Positions 14,549-20,495 of a stretch of 28,549 bases of DNA are shown piece after piece. The notes beneath the pieces are model-generated. The model saw only the letters and a list, made by a program, of their open reading frames with translations, was not told where the DNA came from and did no database searches. The stretch's first letter is position 1. Every line of letters begins with the position of its first letter. Origin of the DNA: a virus; IMG/VR virus record IMGVR_UViG_3300031951_000935, positions 1 through 28,549 of that record; one strand, 5' to 3'. Position numbers and translations under genes: made by a program.

Positions 14549-15228
14549 GTTTTGTTACCAGTTACAATTTTATTGATGATGTGTCCAAGGTCAGCGTCCT
14601 CCCATGGGCTTAAACGCCCTGAGCGATCCTTAGCGGACCATAGGCCATCTGAGTCACACATCAGCGCGCGTTGTGGCTTTCCTTCTTCATCTTTCTCTAC
14701 TCGTAGCGCTAGGACTTCATCAAAGAAATATGGAAGCTGCTGTGCCAGTTTGTTCCCCGGCATAGATGGTCCGTACAAAACGCGCCCAGCTTCGTCCTGC
14801 ATCTTCTCCATCTTGGCTGACATGTAAACATGCTTGCCGGGAATGTCTCTAAATGCGCGAATCAAATCCGTCATCTGTTCCTGTAGCGCTCCATACGCTT
14901 GGCGAGGATCTTTGGTCAGCTTCTTCTCAGCGTTCAGTACAACTTCTGCAATCTCGCTGATGCTATCGAGCGCGACTGACTGAAACTGTTCAGCTTCTTT
15001 GCTGTGAGCCGCCCATTTGTAGGCCTCGTGTAGCTGCTCAATTGTCTTAACCTCGACATACGGAATGTCGTAACCATTAAGAGACAACAAGCCACCTTCA
15101 GCAGAAATAATGACTGGCGTTGGTAGCGTTGCCACTAGCGTTGTCTTGCCAGCACCAGGAGGACCGTAAACCAGTAGTTTGGAATTGTCAGCACCAAAGT
15201 TCTTAGTGCTGGAGAGTGAAATAGCCAT
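14545..15228 (-). CDS. AAA_24/Sak4-like RecA-fold ATPase (227 aa)
   Basis: A 227-residue protein with Walker A 'YGPPGAGKTTLV' at residues 21-32 and a Walker B-like strand 'QSVALDSISEI' around 84-94. Size and pattern match the small phage nucleotide-binding family AAA_24, which includes Sak4-type single-strand annealing proteins. Such proteins work with an SSB; the DUF669-like gene three genes away would supply it, and the Cas4-like nuclease would prepare the ends. It is the first gene of the leftward early operon, with GGAG 6 bases before the ATG and the divergent promoter just upstream. A role in recombination or recombination-dependent replication is inferred. Confidence 0.78.
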   Translation of the reverse strand: MAISLSSTKNFGADNSKLLVYGPPGAGKTTLVATLPTPVIISAEGGLLSLNGYDIPYVEVKTIEQLHEAYKWAAHSKEAEQFQSVALDSISEIAEVVLNAEKKLTKDPRQAYGALQEQMTDLIRAFRDIPGKHVYMSAKMEKMQDEAGRVLYGPSMPGNKLAQQLPYFFDEVLALRVEKDEEGKPQRALMCDSDGLWSAKDRSGRLSPWEDADLGHIINKIVTGNKT

Positions 15229-15246
15229 TAAAGACTCCAGTTAAAG

Positions 15247-15273
15247 CCCCGGTTTGCACAATGCAGTTTGGGG
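15247..15273 (-). promoter_or_regulatory. Leader hairpin of the leftward early transcript
   Basis: CCCC and GGGG (15247-15250 and 15270-15273) enclose a second stem TGCA/TGCA (15255-15258 and 15262-15265). The predicted leftward start is near 15277, so the RNA would begin almost directly with this hairpin. It may protect the 5' end or control translation of the ATPase gene. Confidence 0.35.
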
Positions 15274-15277
15274 TGCG

Positions 15278-15307
15278 TTGACAATGCTAGTGATTCTGTT
15301 CTAGCAT
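15278..15307 (+). promoter_or_regulatory. Rightward early promoter within a palindrome
   Basis: TTGACA (15278-15283), 18 bases, then TAGCAT (15302-15307). The expected start is near 15314, and the regulator gene ATG is at 15345 with GGAG upstream. The spacer begins with ATGCTAG and the -10 lies in CTAGCAT, which form a perfect 7-bp inverted repeat and a likely operator. Confidence 0.65.
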
Positions 15308-15312
15308 GTCAA
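15284..15312 (-). promoter_or_regulatory. Leftward early promoter superimposed on the rightward one
   Basis: On the minus strand TTGACA (15312-15307), 17 bases, then TAGCAT (15289-15284). It uses the same palindrome as the rightward promoter, so each -35 lies beside the -10 of the opposite strand. It would serve the recombination operon starting at 15228. Confidence 0.65.
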
Positions 15313-15344
15313 GGGGCAGTTACAAAAAACTTGGAGTACGTTAA

Positions 15345-15524
15345 ATGTTGACTTTGGAAGAGATTAGAGAGCTTTTGCTAGATAGACGGCTAGATATGGT
15401 GGCTGATTCGACTGGCGTTGACTACAGCACTATTTGCGGCATCAAGTCGGGACGCAATGACAATCCTAAGTACAAGACCGTTAAGGCCTTGAGTGACTAT
15501 TTTCAGAACAAGAGCAACGCATGA
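15345..15524 (+). CDS. Cro/XRE-like helix-turn-helix regulator (59 aa)
   Basis: A 59-residue protein that is mostly one XRE-type helix-turn-helix domain: 'EEIRELLLDRRLDMVADSTG', 'VDYSTICGIKSGRNDNPKYK' and 'TVKALSDYF'. Size and fold fit Cro-like phage regulators. It is the first gene of the rightward operon, with GGAG upstream, and its stop overlaps the start of the primase-helicase gene as ATGA. The perfect ATGCTAG/CTAGCAT palindrome within the divergent promoters just upstream is the obvious candidate binding site. That link is inferred. Confidence 0.82.
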   Translation: MLTLEEIRELLLDRRLDMVADSTGVDYSTICGIKSGRNDNPKYKTVKALSDYFQNKSNA

Positions 15525-17494
15525 TTGCAAACTCAGAATTTCTGGGGCATCTACAAGAACTGGTGTCACCAGGATCAAGCCTTTGGTGGAATGCATTTGC
15601 TGGAGACATAGACGCACCAGGGTTTACACCACCTTGGGGCGGTCAGCGGTACATACATGATCAATCAGACGTTGACTCGCTTGTTAACCGCAACACTTAT
15701 TACTCGGTGGCAGCGTTAAAGCCATTCAATGGAGCGCTTAACAGGCGCAATGAATGCTTTGATCGTCTGTTAGTGTTGGTCGCTGACGATCCAGATATTA
15801 CAAAGCTCAACGGTGAACCTAGTTACATCCTAGAGACCAGTCCAAACAACTTTCAAGTTGGATTGTTTCTTGATGTGGATGACGCGCTTGCAGCGGATTT
15901 AAACGCCGTAAGCGCATTGATGTCCGCAATGTCAGCAGTTGGCCTTATGCCAGCAGACTTGTCTGGCAACAATGCAGTGCGGTACGGTAGGCTGCCAAGA
16001 GGTATGAACCAAAAAGGTAAGCACAACAACTTCCAGCACAGGCTTGTTGAATGGAACCCAGAAAACAGCTACACGCTTGCAGATGCTGCTGATGTCTTTG
16101 GAATCACATTTGATGCAACCGCCAAGGTCTATTCATCTAACTCGCGCTTTGAGGAGCAGGGTGAAAAACTAGCTAAGGCTGTGCATGACATTATTCATGG
16201 TGTTGCGCTGCATGACAACATTAACAGACTCATCAGTAGCCTTGCTGCGTCCGGCCTGGATGATGGCGCAAACGTTAATCTTACTCGCGCTATCGTCAAT
16301 CAGTCTGCGCGCAAGCATACAGATCCAAAAGTCTGGCAATCGCGGTACGATGAGATTCAAAAATCAGTTACTGACGCTTCCAAGTTTAAGCAACGTCAAA
16401 GCGCTGCACCAGACCAAGAAGGTGATGATGAATATCAGTATGAGCTTGACAAGCTAAAGCCAGTTGAGTTTGTCATTGATGGATTTATAAGCAACAAAAT
16501 TACAGTCATTGCTGGCCCTCCAGGTGTTGGTAAAACTAGCTTGCTGGTGCCATTGTCATTTTATGCGGCACATTTGTGTGCCCCGGAAGCTGAATTAAAG
16601 CCAATGTTGAAGCGCAGAGTGATCTACGTTACAGAAGATGCGGAACAGGTTGAACGCATCATGTACGGCATTGTGAAGCATGAACAACTTAAAGAGCCAG
16701 CAGAAGGTTTTGGTTACTGGTTCAAGATTATGAACGCTAAACGGCAATCAAAAGAGGAGTTAGCAGACTTAGTTGAAGACATAAGATCCAAGTATACAGT
16801 AAACCTTGGGCCTGAGTTTAATAATTATGTCACTGAGCCGTTAATAGTATTAGATACTAGTAACTCAACGATTGATTTAGATAACGAAAACGATAACGCA
16901 GAAGCCGGAAAAGCAATATCTGGCATTAAATGCGCAATGAATAGATCAGCTATCTGGCTAGTTGCACATACTGCAAAAGTTGCCAGCAAAACAGAAGTTG
17001 AACAAATATCTGCGCGTGGTGCTGGCGCGTTTGAAGGTGATGCAAATGCCGTAGCATACTTATTAAATCTTGATGGCAATAGGTTTTTAACCCTCGGTAA
17101 GCGCCGCTTTGAAGCAGATTACACAGACATTAGATTTGAATCTTTTGCTGACTCAGAAACCGTATCAACGCCGTGGGGTACGCAGCAAACTGTGCGTTAC
17201 AGGTATGGCATTCCATGCGTTTCAAGCGCACAGGAACGCGATGACGTTAAGAACTGCGGTGCAGAGGCAGCTAAGGTGCAGACTAGAGCGCGCATCAGGC
17301 TGGAGATTCTGACCGCCCTAAGCAATCATGGCGAGATGTCTAAGAACAAGATTAAGAGCTTTGTGCAAGGCAAAGACACGATCATCAGCGAGGTGCTAAC
17401 TGCCCTTCTAAATGAGTCAATGATCGTCATGTCGGAGTTCGGCCAAAAGCATCTTTATCGAGTCGTCAACGAACGTCCGTACAGAAAAGACTAA
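15521..17494 (+). CDS. Primase-helicase fusion replication protein (657 aa)
   Basis: A 657-residue protein. The N-terminal 200 residues match a RepB-type primase pattern: 'RRNECFDRLLVLVADD' (75-90), 'YILETSPNNFQVGLFLD' (102-118) and 'VRYGRLPRGMNQK' (153-165). A linker follows. From about 315 there is a RepA-like hexameric helicase (AAA_25, RecA fold): Walker A 'AGPPGVGKTS' (331-340), 'YVTEDAEQ' (369-376), Walker B 'LIVLDTSNST' (441-450) and 'VAHTAKV...ARGAGAFEGDAN'. The last 90 residues look like a winged helix (LEILTALSNHGEMSKNKIK). It should unwind and prime phage DNA. The iteron cluster directly downstream is the probable origin. No phage DNA polymerase gene is in the window. Confidence 0.85.
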   Translation: MIANSEFLGHLQELVSPGSSLWWNAFAGDIDAPGFTPPWGGQRYIHDQSDVDSLVNRNTYYSVAALKPFNGALNRRNECFDRLLVLVADDPDITKLNGEPSYILETSPNNFQVGLFLDVDDALAADLNAVSALMSAMSAVGLMPADLSGNNAVRYGRLPRGMNQKGKHNNFQHRLVEWNPENSYTLADAADVFGITFDATAKVYSSNSRFEEQGEKLAKAVHDIIHGVALHDNINRLISSLAASGLDDGANVNLTRAIVNQSARKHTDPKVWQSRYDEIQKSVTDASKFKQRQSAAPDQEGDDEYQYELDKLKPVEFVIDGFISNKITVIAGPPGVGKTSLLVPLSFYAAHLCAPEAELKPMLKRRVIYVTEDAEQVERIMYGIVKHEQLKEPAEGFGYWFKIMNAKRQSKEELADLVEDIRSKYTVNLGPEFNNYVTEPLIVLDTSNSTIDLDNENDNAEAGKAISGIKCAMNRSAIWLVAHTAKVASKTEVEQISARGAGAFEGDANAVAYLLNLDGNRFLTLGKRRFEADYTDIRFESFADSETVSTPWGTQQTVRYRYGIPCVSSAQERDDVKNCGAEAAKVQTRARIRLEILTALSNHGEMSKNKIKSFVQGKDTIISEVLTALLNESMIVMSEFGQKHLYRVVNERPYRKD

Positions 17495-17752
17495 AAAAAA
17501 GGGAATCGGTTAGTGTGAATTTTTTGTCGTTTTTTGTAGTGTTTTGTCGGGTGTGTAGTGTTTCAAAATCGAGATTTTTAACCGATTCCTTCCCTAAGGA
17601 AAATAACGAGGGAATCGGTTTGTGCGCTATTGAGCGCGCACTACACCGTCCCCTGATCCCTTGCAACCGAGGCCCCGGGGGAATCGGTAAGGGAAGCGGG
17701 GAACCGGTTAGTGTCATTTGCAAGGCAATAAAAAGAATGTAACAATACCAGC
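17495..17752 (+). other. Iteron cluster, candidate replication origin
   Basis: A 258-base noncoding region directly after the primase-helicase gene. It holds repeats around GGGAATCGGTTAGTGT: forward at 17501-17516, 17610-17625, 17679-17694 and 17699-17714, a reversed copy at 17579-17590, and a partial one at 17691-17699. The last two full copies start 20 bases apart. The reversed copy and its neighbour form a 10-bp inverted repeat (17580-17589/17611-17620). A T-rich strand (17517-17563) could melt easily, a GCGCT/AGCGC hairpin lies at 17624-17637, and a GC-rich patch at 17671-17681. Iterons beside a replication gene are the mark of plasmid-type and lambda-type origins. Confidence 0.7.
17501..17714 (+). 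repeat. Five full copies of a 12-16 bp iteron
   Basis: The core GGGAATCGGTT is shared. Copies: 17501 (GGGAATCGGTTAGTGT), 17579-17590 reversed (AGGAATCGGTTA), 17610 (GGGAATCGGTTTGTGC), 17679 (GGGAATCGGTAAGGGA), 17699 (GGGAACCGGTTAGTGT), plus a short copy GGGAAGCGG at 17691. First and last copies differ at one base only, although they are about 200 bases apart. Confidence 0.85.
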
Positions 17753-18118
17753 ATGCTAACCCTTCAGCTTCCATATCCAGTGTCAATGAACAGCATCTGG
17801 CGCGTCTACAAGGGTCGTCAGGTTCAGTCCAAGGAAGCGATCAAGTACAAAAATGAAGTCAAGTACATAGCGACACAAAAGAAAGCACCAATCACACATG
17901 ACAACGTATCCGTCATTTTGGAGCTACAGCCAAAGCAAACAATCTCTGGCCGCGCCTATGAAAAATGCATTGACCTTGATAACTGCATTAAAGCAACCCT
18001 AGACGCATTACAAGGCGTAATCATCGCAAACGACAAACAAGTAAAACGTATATACGCCTATTATGGCGATCCAGTACCAGGTGGCGGTTTATTAATAACA
18101 ATAGAGAAATATGTCTGA
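17753..18118 (+). CDS. rusA: RusA-family Holliday junction resolvase (121 aa)
   Basis: A 121-residue protein, the usual size of RusA. The catalytic signature is complete: 'CIDLDNCIKATLDALQGVII' with D74, D76, N77, K80 and D84, followed by D94 in 'ANDKQV'. RusA dimers cut four-way DNA junctions; in phages they resolve recombination and replication intermediates before packaging. It is the first gene after the iteron region and has a poor ribosome site (no clear GGAG before ATG 17753). It overlaps the next gene by 8 bases. It fits with the recombination genes on the other side of the promoter. Confidence 0.9.
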   Translation: MLTLQLPYPVSMNSIWRVYKGRQVQSKEAIKYKNEVKYIATQKKAPITHDNVSVILELQPKQTISGRAYEKCIDLDNCIKATLDALQGVIIANDKQVKRIYAYYGDPVPGGGLLITIEKYV

Positions 18119-18299
18119 ACGATACGCGGCTGAATATCAACCAATTTGGAAACACGTAGAAGAGATACCGCCACCAAAAGGTGCAAAGGTTTTATTACGC
18201 ACTGAGTATGGTCAGGCAATCATTGGGCAGTATTATCCAGAAGGAAAGTTTACGCACTGGTGTGGGCTTCCGAGACATGCTCCTGGAGACAAGCAGTAA
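18111..18299 (+). CDS. Small DUF551-like protein (62 aa)
   Basis: A 62-residue protein: 'WKHVEEIPPPKGAKVLLRTE' and the end 'FTHWCGLPRHAPGDK' recall the DUF551 pattern (W...PP..G..VL......W.PLP..P) found in small phage proteins of unknown role. It overlaps rusA by 8 bases and ends 3 bases before the next ATG. Confidence 0.6.
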   Translation: MSERYAAEYQPIWKHVEEIPPPKGAKVLLRTEYGQAIIGQYYPEGKFTHWCGLPRHAPGDKQ

Positions 18300-18302
18300 C
18301 TT

Positions 18303-18545
18303 ATGGCGAAGCCAAGACATAACTTAATTAATATGACATTTACACGCTGGACAGTGATCAACGATGCAGAAAACTCTGCCCACGGCAAACATGTCGTAGT
18401 CGTCAAGTGCAGATGCGGGACAGTACGTGCAATTCTTGCACAGAACTTACTGCGCGGTCAGTCAAAGAGCTGCGGATGCTTGCAAGTGGAAAGAGCATCT
18501 GAAACACAACGCGCTAGATGGGCGGCGTTACGCAATAAAACATGA
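18303..18545 (+). CDS. Zinc-binding domain protein of the type fused to HNH/AP2 proteins (80 aa)
   Basis: An 80-residue protein: 'RHNLINMTFTRWTVINDAEN', 'VVKCRCGTVRAIL' and 'GQSKSCGCLQVERAS'. The C-x-C and C-G-C pairs make a small zinc site. I recall this 'F.RltVi...W.CrCdCG....v....L..G.tkSCGCl' domain both alone and at the N-terminus of phage HNH/AP2 proteins. Here it stands alone and ends at the promoter of the next endonuclease module. It may be an ordinary phage gene or part of an old endonuclease insertion. Confidence 0.7.
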   Translation: MAKPRHNLINMTFTRWTVINDAENSAHGKHVVVVKCRCGTVRAILAQNLLRGQSKSCGCLQVERASETQRARWAALRNKT

Positions 18546-18551
18546 TATGAT
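18546..18551 (+). promoter_or_regulatory. -10 box of endonuclease module 1
   Basis: TATGAT preceded by TG one base upstream (TGATATGAT), an extended -10. No good -35 is seen. The distance of 6 bases to the GCGGC stem puts the expected RNA start at the base of the stem. Confidence 0.5.
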
Positions 18552-18556
18552 TTATT

Positions 18557-18605
18557 TGCGGCAGGGAAATGCATATCCCGTTGAGCTAGTCACTCAACAG
18601 CCGCA
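18557..18605 (+). ncRNA. Three-way-junction RNA element, copy 1
   Basis: Outer stem TGCGGC/GCCGCA (18557-18562 with 18600-18605). Second stem GGGA/TCCC (18564-18567 with 18576-18579). Third stem GTTGAG/CTCAAC (18580-18585 with 18593-18598). Single A at 18563 and 18599 join the stems; there is no linker between stems two and three. The same plan is found at 21568 and 26560 with different but compensating bases. It lies 33 bases before an HNH gene. Confidence 0.75.
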
Positions 18606-18638
18606 TCCCACAAGACTACTCTATGACTGGAGGTCTAA

Positions 18639-19133
18639 ATGCTTACTCAAGCACAACTCAAAGATTTAGTTGTCTATTGCCCAGAACGTGGTGGTTTGTA
18701 TTGGGTAAAGCCAACAGGAAAAAAAGCAAGAATTGGTCATCGTGTTGGCGCAAAAACGTTAGAAGGATATAGGCAAACAAGCATCTTAAGGATTCAATAT
18801 AAAGAGCATAGGCTTGTATGGTTGTATCATTATGGATGTTTGCCAAACAACGAAATTGACCATATTAATGGCGTGCGAGACGATAACCGCATAGAAAATT
18901 TGCGAGATTGTACGTCAGCGCAAAACAAACAAAATCTAAGAAATTGTACTGTTAGAAATAACAGCACAAAAATTTTAGGTGTGTACCAACAGTTAACGCA
19001 TTCTCCTAATTTTGTTGCAAGAATAAGCGTAAATGGAAAAAACGTTTATCTTGGTACATTTAAAACCAAAGAAGCCGCAGCAAAAGCGTATGTCGCGGCA
19101 AAGCGTAAACATCACAATTATGGAACTTTATAA
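18639..19133 (+). CDS. HNH-AP2 homing endonuclease (164 aa)
   Basis: A 164-residue protein. The HNH core is 'EHRLVWLYHYGCLPNNEIDH' followed by INGVRDDNRIENL (about 56-90), with D74-H75, N77, N83 and N87. A C-terminal AP2 DNA-binding domain follows (113-160: GVYQQLTHSPNFVARISVNG, YLGTFKTKEAAAKAY). It is freestanding, not in an intron. GGAGG lies 5 bases before the ATG. The three-way-junction RNA and -10 box precede it, and the MazG-like gene follows 2 bases after its stop. It is AT-richer than its neighbours, in keeping with transfer. Confidence 0.9.
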   Translation: MLTQAQLKDLVVYCPERGGLYWVKPTGKKARIGHRVGAKTLEGYRQTSILRIQYKEHRLVWLYHYGCLPNNEIDHINGVRDDNRIENLRDCTSAQNKQNLRNCTVRNNSTKILGVYQQLTHSPNFVARISVNGKNVYLGTFKTKEAAAKAYVAAKRKHHNYGTL

Positions 19134-19135
19134 CA

Positions 19136-19447
19136 ATGTCATCTTTTGAGAGCTTAGAATTAGATGTTTGTCGCTGGGCAGATGCACGAGGGATTCTCAA
19201 GAATGGCAATCCAAAAACCCAAATGCTAAAGGGCGTGTCAGAGCTTGGTGAGCTAGCTGACGCGGTTGCAAAAGACGACCTACACGGCATCATTGATGGC
19301 ATTGGAGACACTCTAGTAGTGCTAGCAATCGTAGCGGACATGTACAGTCTTAGCCTTAAAGACTGCTTGCAAGCAGCCTATGACGAAATTAAAGACCGCA
19401 AAGGCTATCTCAACAGTGCTGGTGTATTCATCAAAGAGGAAGCCTAG
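19136..19447 (+). CDS. MazG-like nucleotide pyrophosphohydrolase (103 aa)
   Basis: A 103-residue all-helical protein with the MazG/dUTPase-type metal motif: 'VSELGELADAVAKDDLHG' (E36-x2-E39) and 'IIDGIGDTLVVLAIVADM' (D54-x3-D58). Such enzymes split nucleoside triphosphates to monophosphates and may remove unusual nucleotides or alter (p)ppGpp during infection. The substrate cannot be told from sequence. It follows the HNH gene with a 2-base gap and precedes a membrane protein gene by 2 bases. Confidence 0.82.
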   Translation: MSSFESLELDVCRWADARGILKNGNPKTQMLKGVSELGELADAVAKDDLHGIIDGIGDTLVVLAIVADMYSLSLKDCLQAAYDEIKDRKGYLNSAGVFIKEEA

Positions 19448-19449
19448 CT

Positions 19450-19674
19450 ATGGTTGAGAAAGAGCTTGCGTACTACATGCTTGCTGTAATCATGATGTTA
19501 GGTCTATGGATTGTGTATTTGCTTTACAGAATTGGCGAATTGAAGATAGACATAAAAGGCTGGGATCATGCCTTGGTGCGCTGTCATGAAGAAAAGCAAA
19601 AGCTAGAGATTAAAAAAAACACAATGGTTGAGCGTGTAAAAAAGGTGCTAGATGTATACGAAACAGGAAAATAG
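19450..19674 (+). CDS. Small membrane-anchored coiled-coil protein (74 aa)
   Basis: A 74-residue protein with one membrane span (residues 7-27, YYMLAVIMMLGLWIVYLLYR) and a cytoplasmic-type charged helix (CHEEKQKLEIKKNTMVERVK). The layout resembles the other small membrane proteins of the early region. The next gene starts 23 bases inside it. Function unknown. Confidence 0.65.
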   Translation: MVEKELAYYMLAVIMMLGLWIVYLLYRIGELKIDIKGWDHALVRCHEEKQKLEIKKNTMVERVKKVLDVYETGK

Positions 19675-19879
19675 AACAGAGAATGGCGAAGACATAAAAG
19701 TTCTGCCAACCGTTGGCTATTGCATCATTGATGGCAACGCAACTGTTAGTTTACTAACAAAACAAGATGACAATCAGTTTACGCTTTTTGCTTATGATCC
19801 AGAAGAAGCGCGCATGATTGCTGAAGACTTAAACACTTGGGCTACAAGGGTTGAAAAATTAAGAGAAAGCAAACAATGA
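19652..19879 (+). CDS. Hypothetical protein (75 aa)
   Basis: A 75-residue protein starting at ATG 19652 with AAGGTG upstream. A small beta-rich part (VGYCIIDGNATVSLLTKQDD, FTLFAYDPEEA) precedes a C-terminal helix (ARMIAEDLNTWATRVEKL). It overlaps the previous gene by 23 bases and the next by 4 (ATGA). No family recognised. Confidence 0.65.
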   Translation: MYTKQENRTENGEDIKVLPTVGYCIIDGNATVSLLTKQDDNQFTLFAYDPEEARMIAEDLNTWATRVEKLRESKQ

Positions 19880-20046
19880 GCGATTACATCATAGAAACTG
19901 GCTGGATCAACATTTATCCAGCACATAGCGTCTGTTCATGCGGTCATGCAACCGCAAAGATACATCCAACAAAAGAACACGCTGATGCACATGCTGACGA
20001 CAAACGCATTGCATGTGTGCGTGTAGAGTACGAGGTGAAGCAATGA
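19876..20046 (+). CDS. Small Cys/His-rich protein (56 aa)
   Basis: A 56-residue protein: MSDYIIETGWINIYPAHSVC, then 'SCGHATAKIHPTKEHADAHA' and a short basic end. The C-x-C-x-H and spaced His residues suggest a metal site. The start overlaps the upstream stop and the stop overlaps the next start, both as ATGA. Function unknown. Confidence 0.65.
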   Translation: MSDYIIETGWINIYPAHSVCSCGHATAKIHPTKEHADAHADDKRIACVRVEYEVKQ

Positions 20047-20267
20047 ACGCAGACGACTATCAAGCTGGTGGCACCCACTACAAAGACATGGCCGTACAGC
20101 CATGGTCCGTCATGGAACAACTATTGACAAAACAAGAGTTCATAGGCTATCTAAAAGGTAATATAATCAAGTACGCAATGCGCGCTGGCCTCAAAGACGA
20201 ACACGATGGCGAAAAACTTAAACATTACATGCAAAAGCTCAACGAGTTCGGCATCAAGGTCCTGTAA
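20043..20267 (+). CDS. DUF3310 protein (74 aa)
   Basis: A 74-residue protein with the full DUF3310 pattern: 'AGGTHYKDMAVQPWSVMEQL', 'FIGYLKGNIIKYAMRAGLKD' and 'EKLKHYMQKL'. This small domain is frequent in phages, sometimes labelled nucleotide kinase-like, without proven function. I start at ATG 20043, in ATGA overlap with the previous stop, rather than 30 bases upstream. It lies among replication and nucleotide genes. Confidence 0.85.
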   Translation: MNADDYQAGGTHYKDMAVQPWSVMEQLLTKQEFIGYLKGNIIKYAMRAGLKDEHDGEKLKHYMQKLNEFGIKVL

Positions 20268-20403
20268 TGATTGCGAGTATTATGAGCCACGAATTCATGT
20301 ACCTGGCTTCGGCCATTGTTATTTTAACTTTCATGGCTTTGACGACCTGAAGGATGGCATGTCATCTGACACATGTGAGTTCTGGATAGAGGTTGATGAT
20401 TAG
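20206..20403 (+). CDS. Cys-rich small phage protein (65 aa)
   Basis: A 65-residue frame whose start ATG 20206 lies 62 bases inside the DUF3310 gene. The part after that overlap, 'CNDCEYYEPRIHVPGFGHCY' and 'SDTCEFWIEVDD', has four Cys in the C-x2-C...C...C-x-F-W pattern of many small phage zinc-type proteins, which supports the frame. The ribosome site is weak. Function unknown. Confidence 0.6.
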   Translation: MAKNLNITCKSSTSSASRSCNDCEYYEPRIHVPGFGHCYFNFHGFDDLKDGMSSDTCEFWIEVDD

Positions 20404-20495
20404 TTTGCTAGTTACATTAACGTGTCGGAGCGTTTGGCTTCTAGCAATGACAGCCAGGAACAGACTGGCGCTTAATTCTTACTTGGAGCACGTTT
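20404..20495 (+). promoter_or_regulatory. Early/late boundary with inverted repeats
   Basis: A 92-base gap before the packaging genes. TTGCTAG (20405-20411) and CTAGCAA (20441-20447) are perfect inverted repeats with 29 bases between; TGCTAG is also the core of the palindrome at 15284. A hairpin GCCAG/CTGGC (20452-20456/20464-20468) follows. The ribosome site context ACTTGGAG(C)ACGTT is nearly identical to that of the regulator gene at 15345. A late promoter would be expected here, but I see only weak boxes. Confidence 0.35.

Noticed and set aside
17501-17714. The repeats as a CRISPR array
   Set aside because: Copies are only about 16 bases, irregularly spaced, and one is reversed; there are no even spacers and no cas operon.
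17515-17742. A 75-codon open frame through the iteron region
   Set aside because: It starts at a GTG without a ribosome site, runs through the repeats and gives a composition unlike a protein; the repeats on both strands explain the sequence better.
18557-19133. Group I intron, HEARO or IscB/omegaRNA origin for the RNA and HNH pairs
   Set aside because: The flanking genes are intact and not split, no intron core is seen, the nucleases are small HNH-AP2 and GIY-YIG proteins without RuvC or bridge-helix parts, and the RNA is only about 49 bases.
20267-20350. A 27-residue hydrophobic mini-gene coupled to the DUF3310 stop
   Set aside because: The overlapping Cys-rich frame (20206-20403) has a recognisable four-Cys pattern; the mini-frame can be explained as its shadow.
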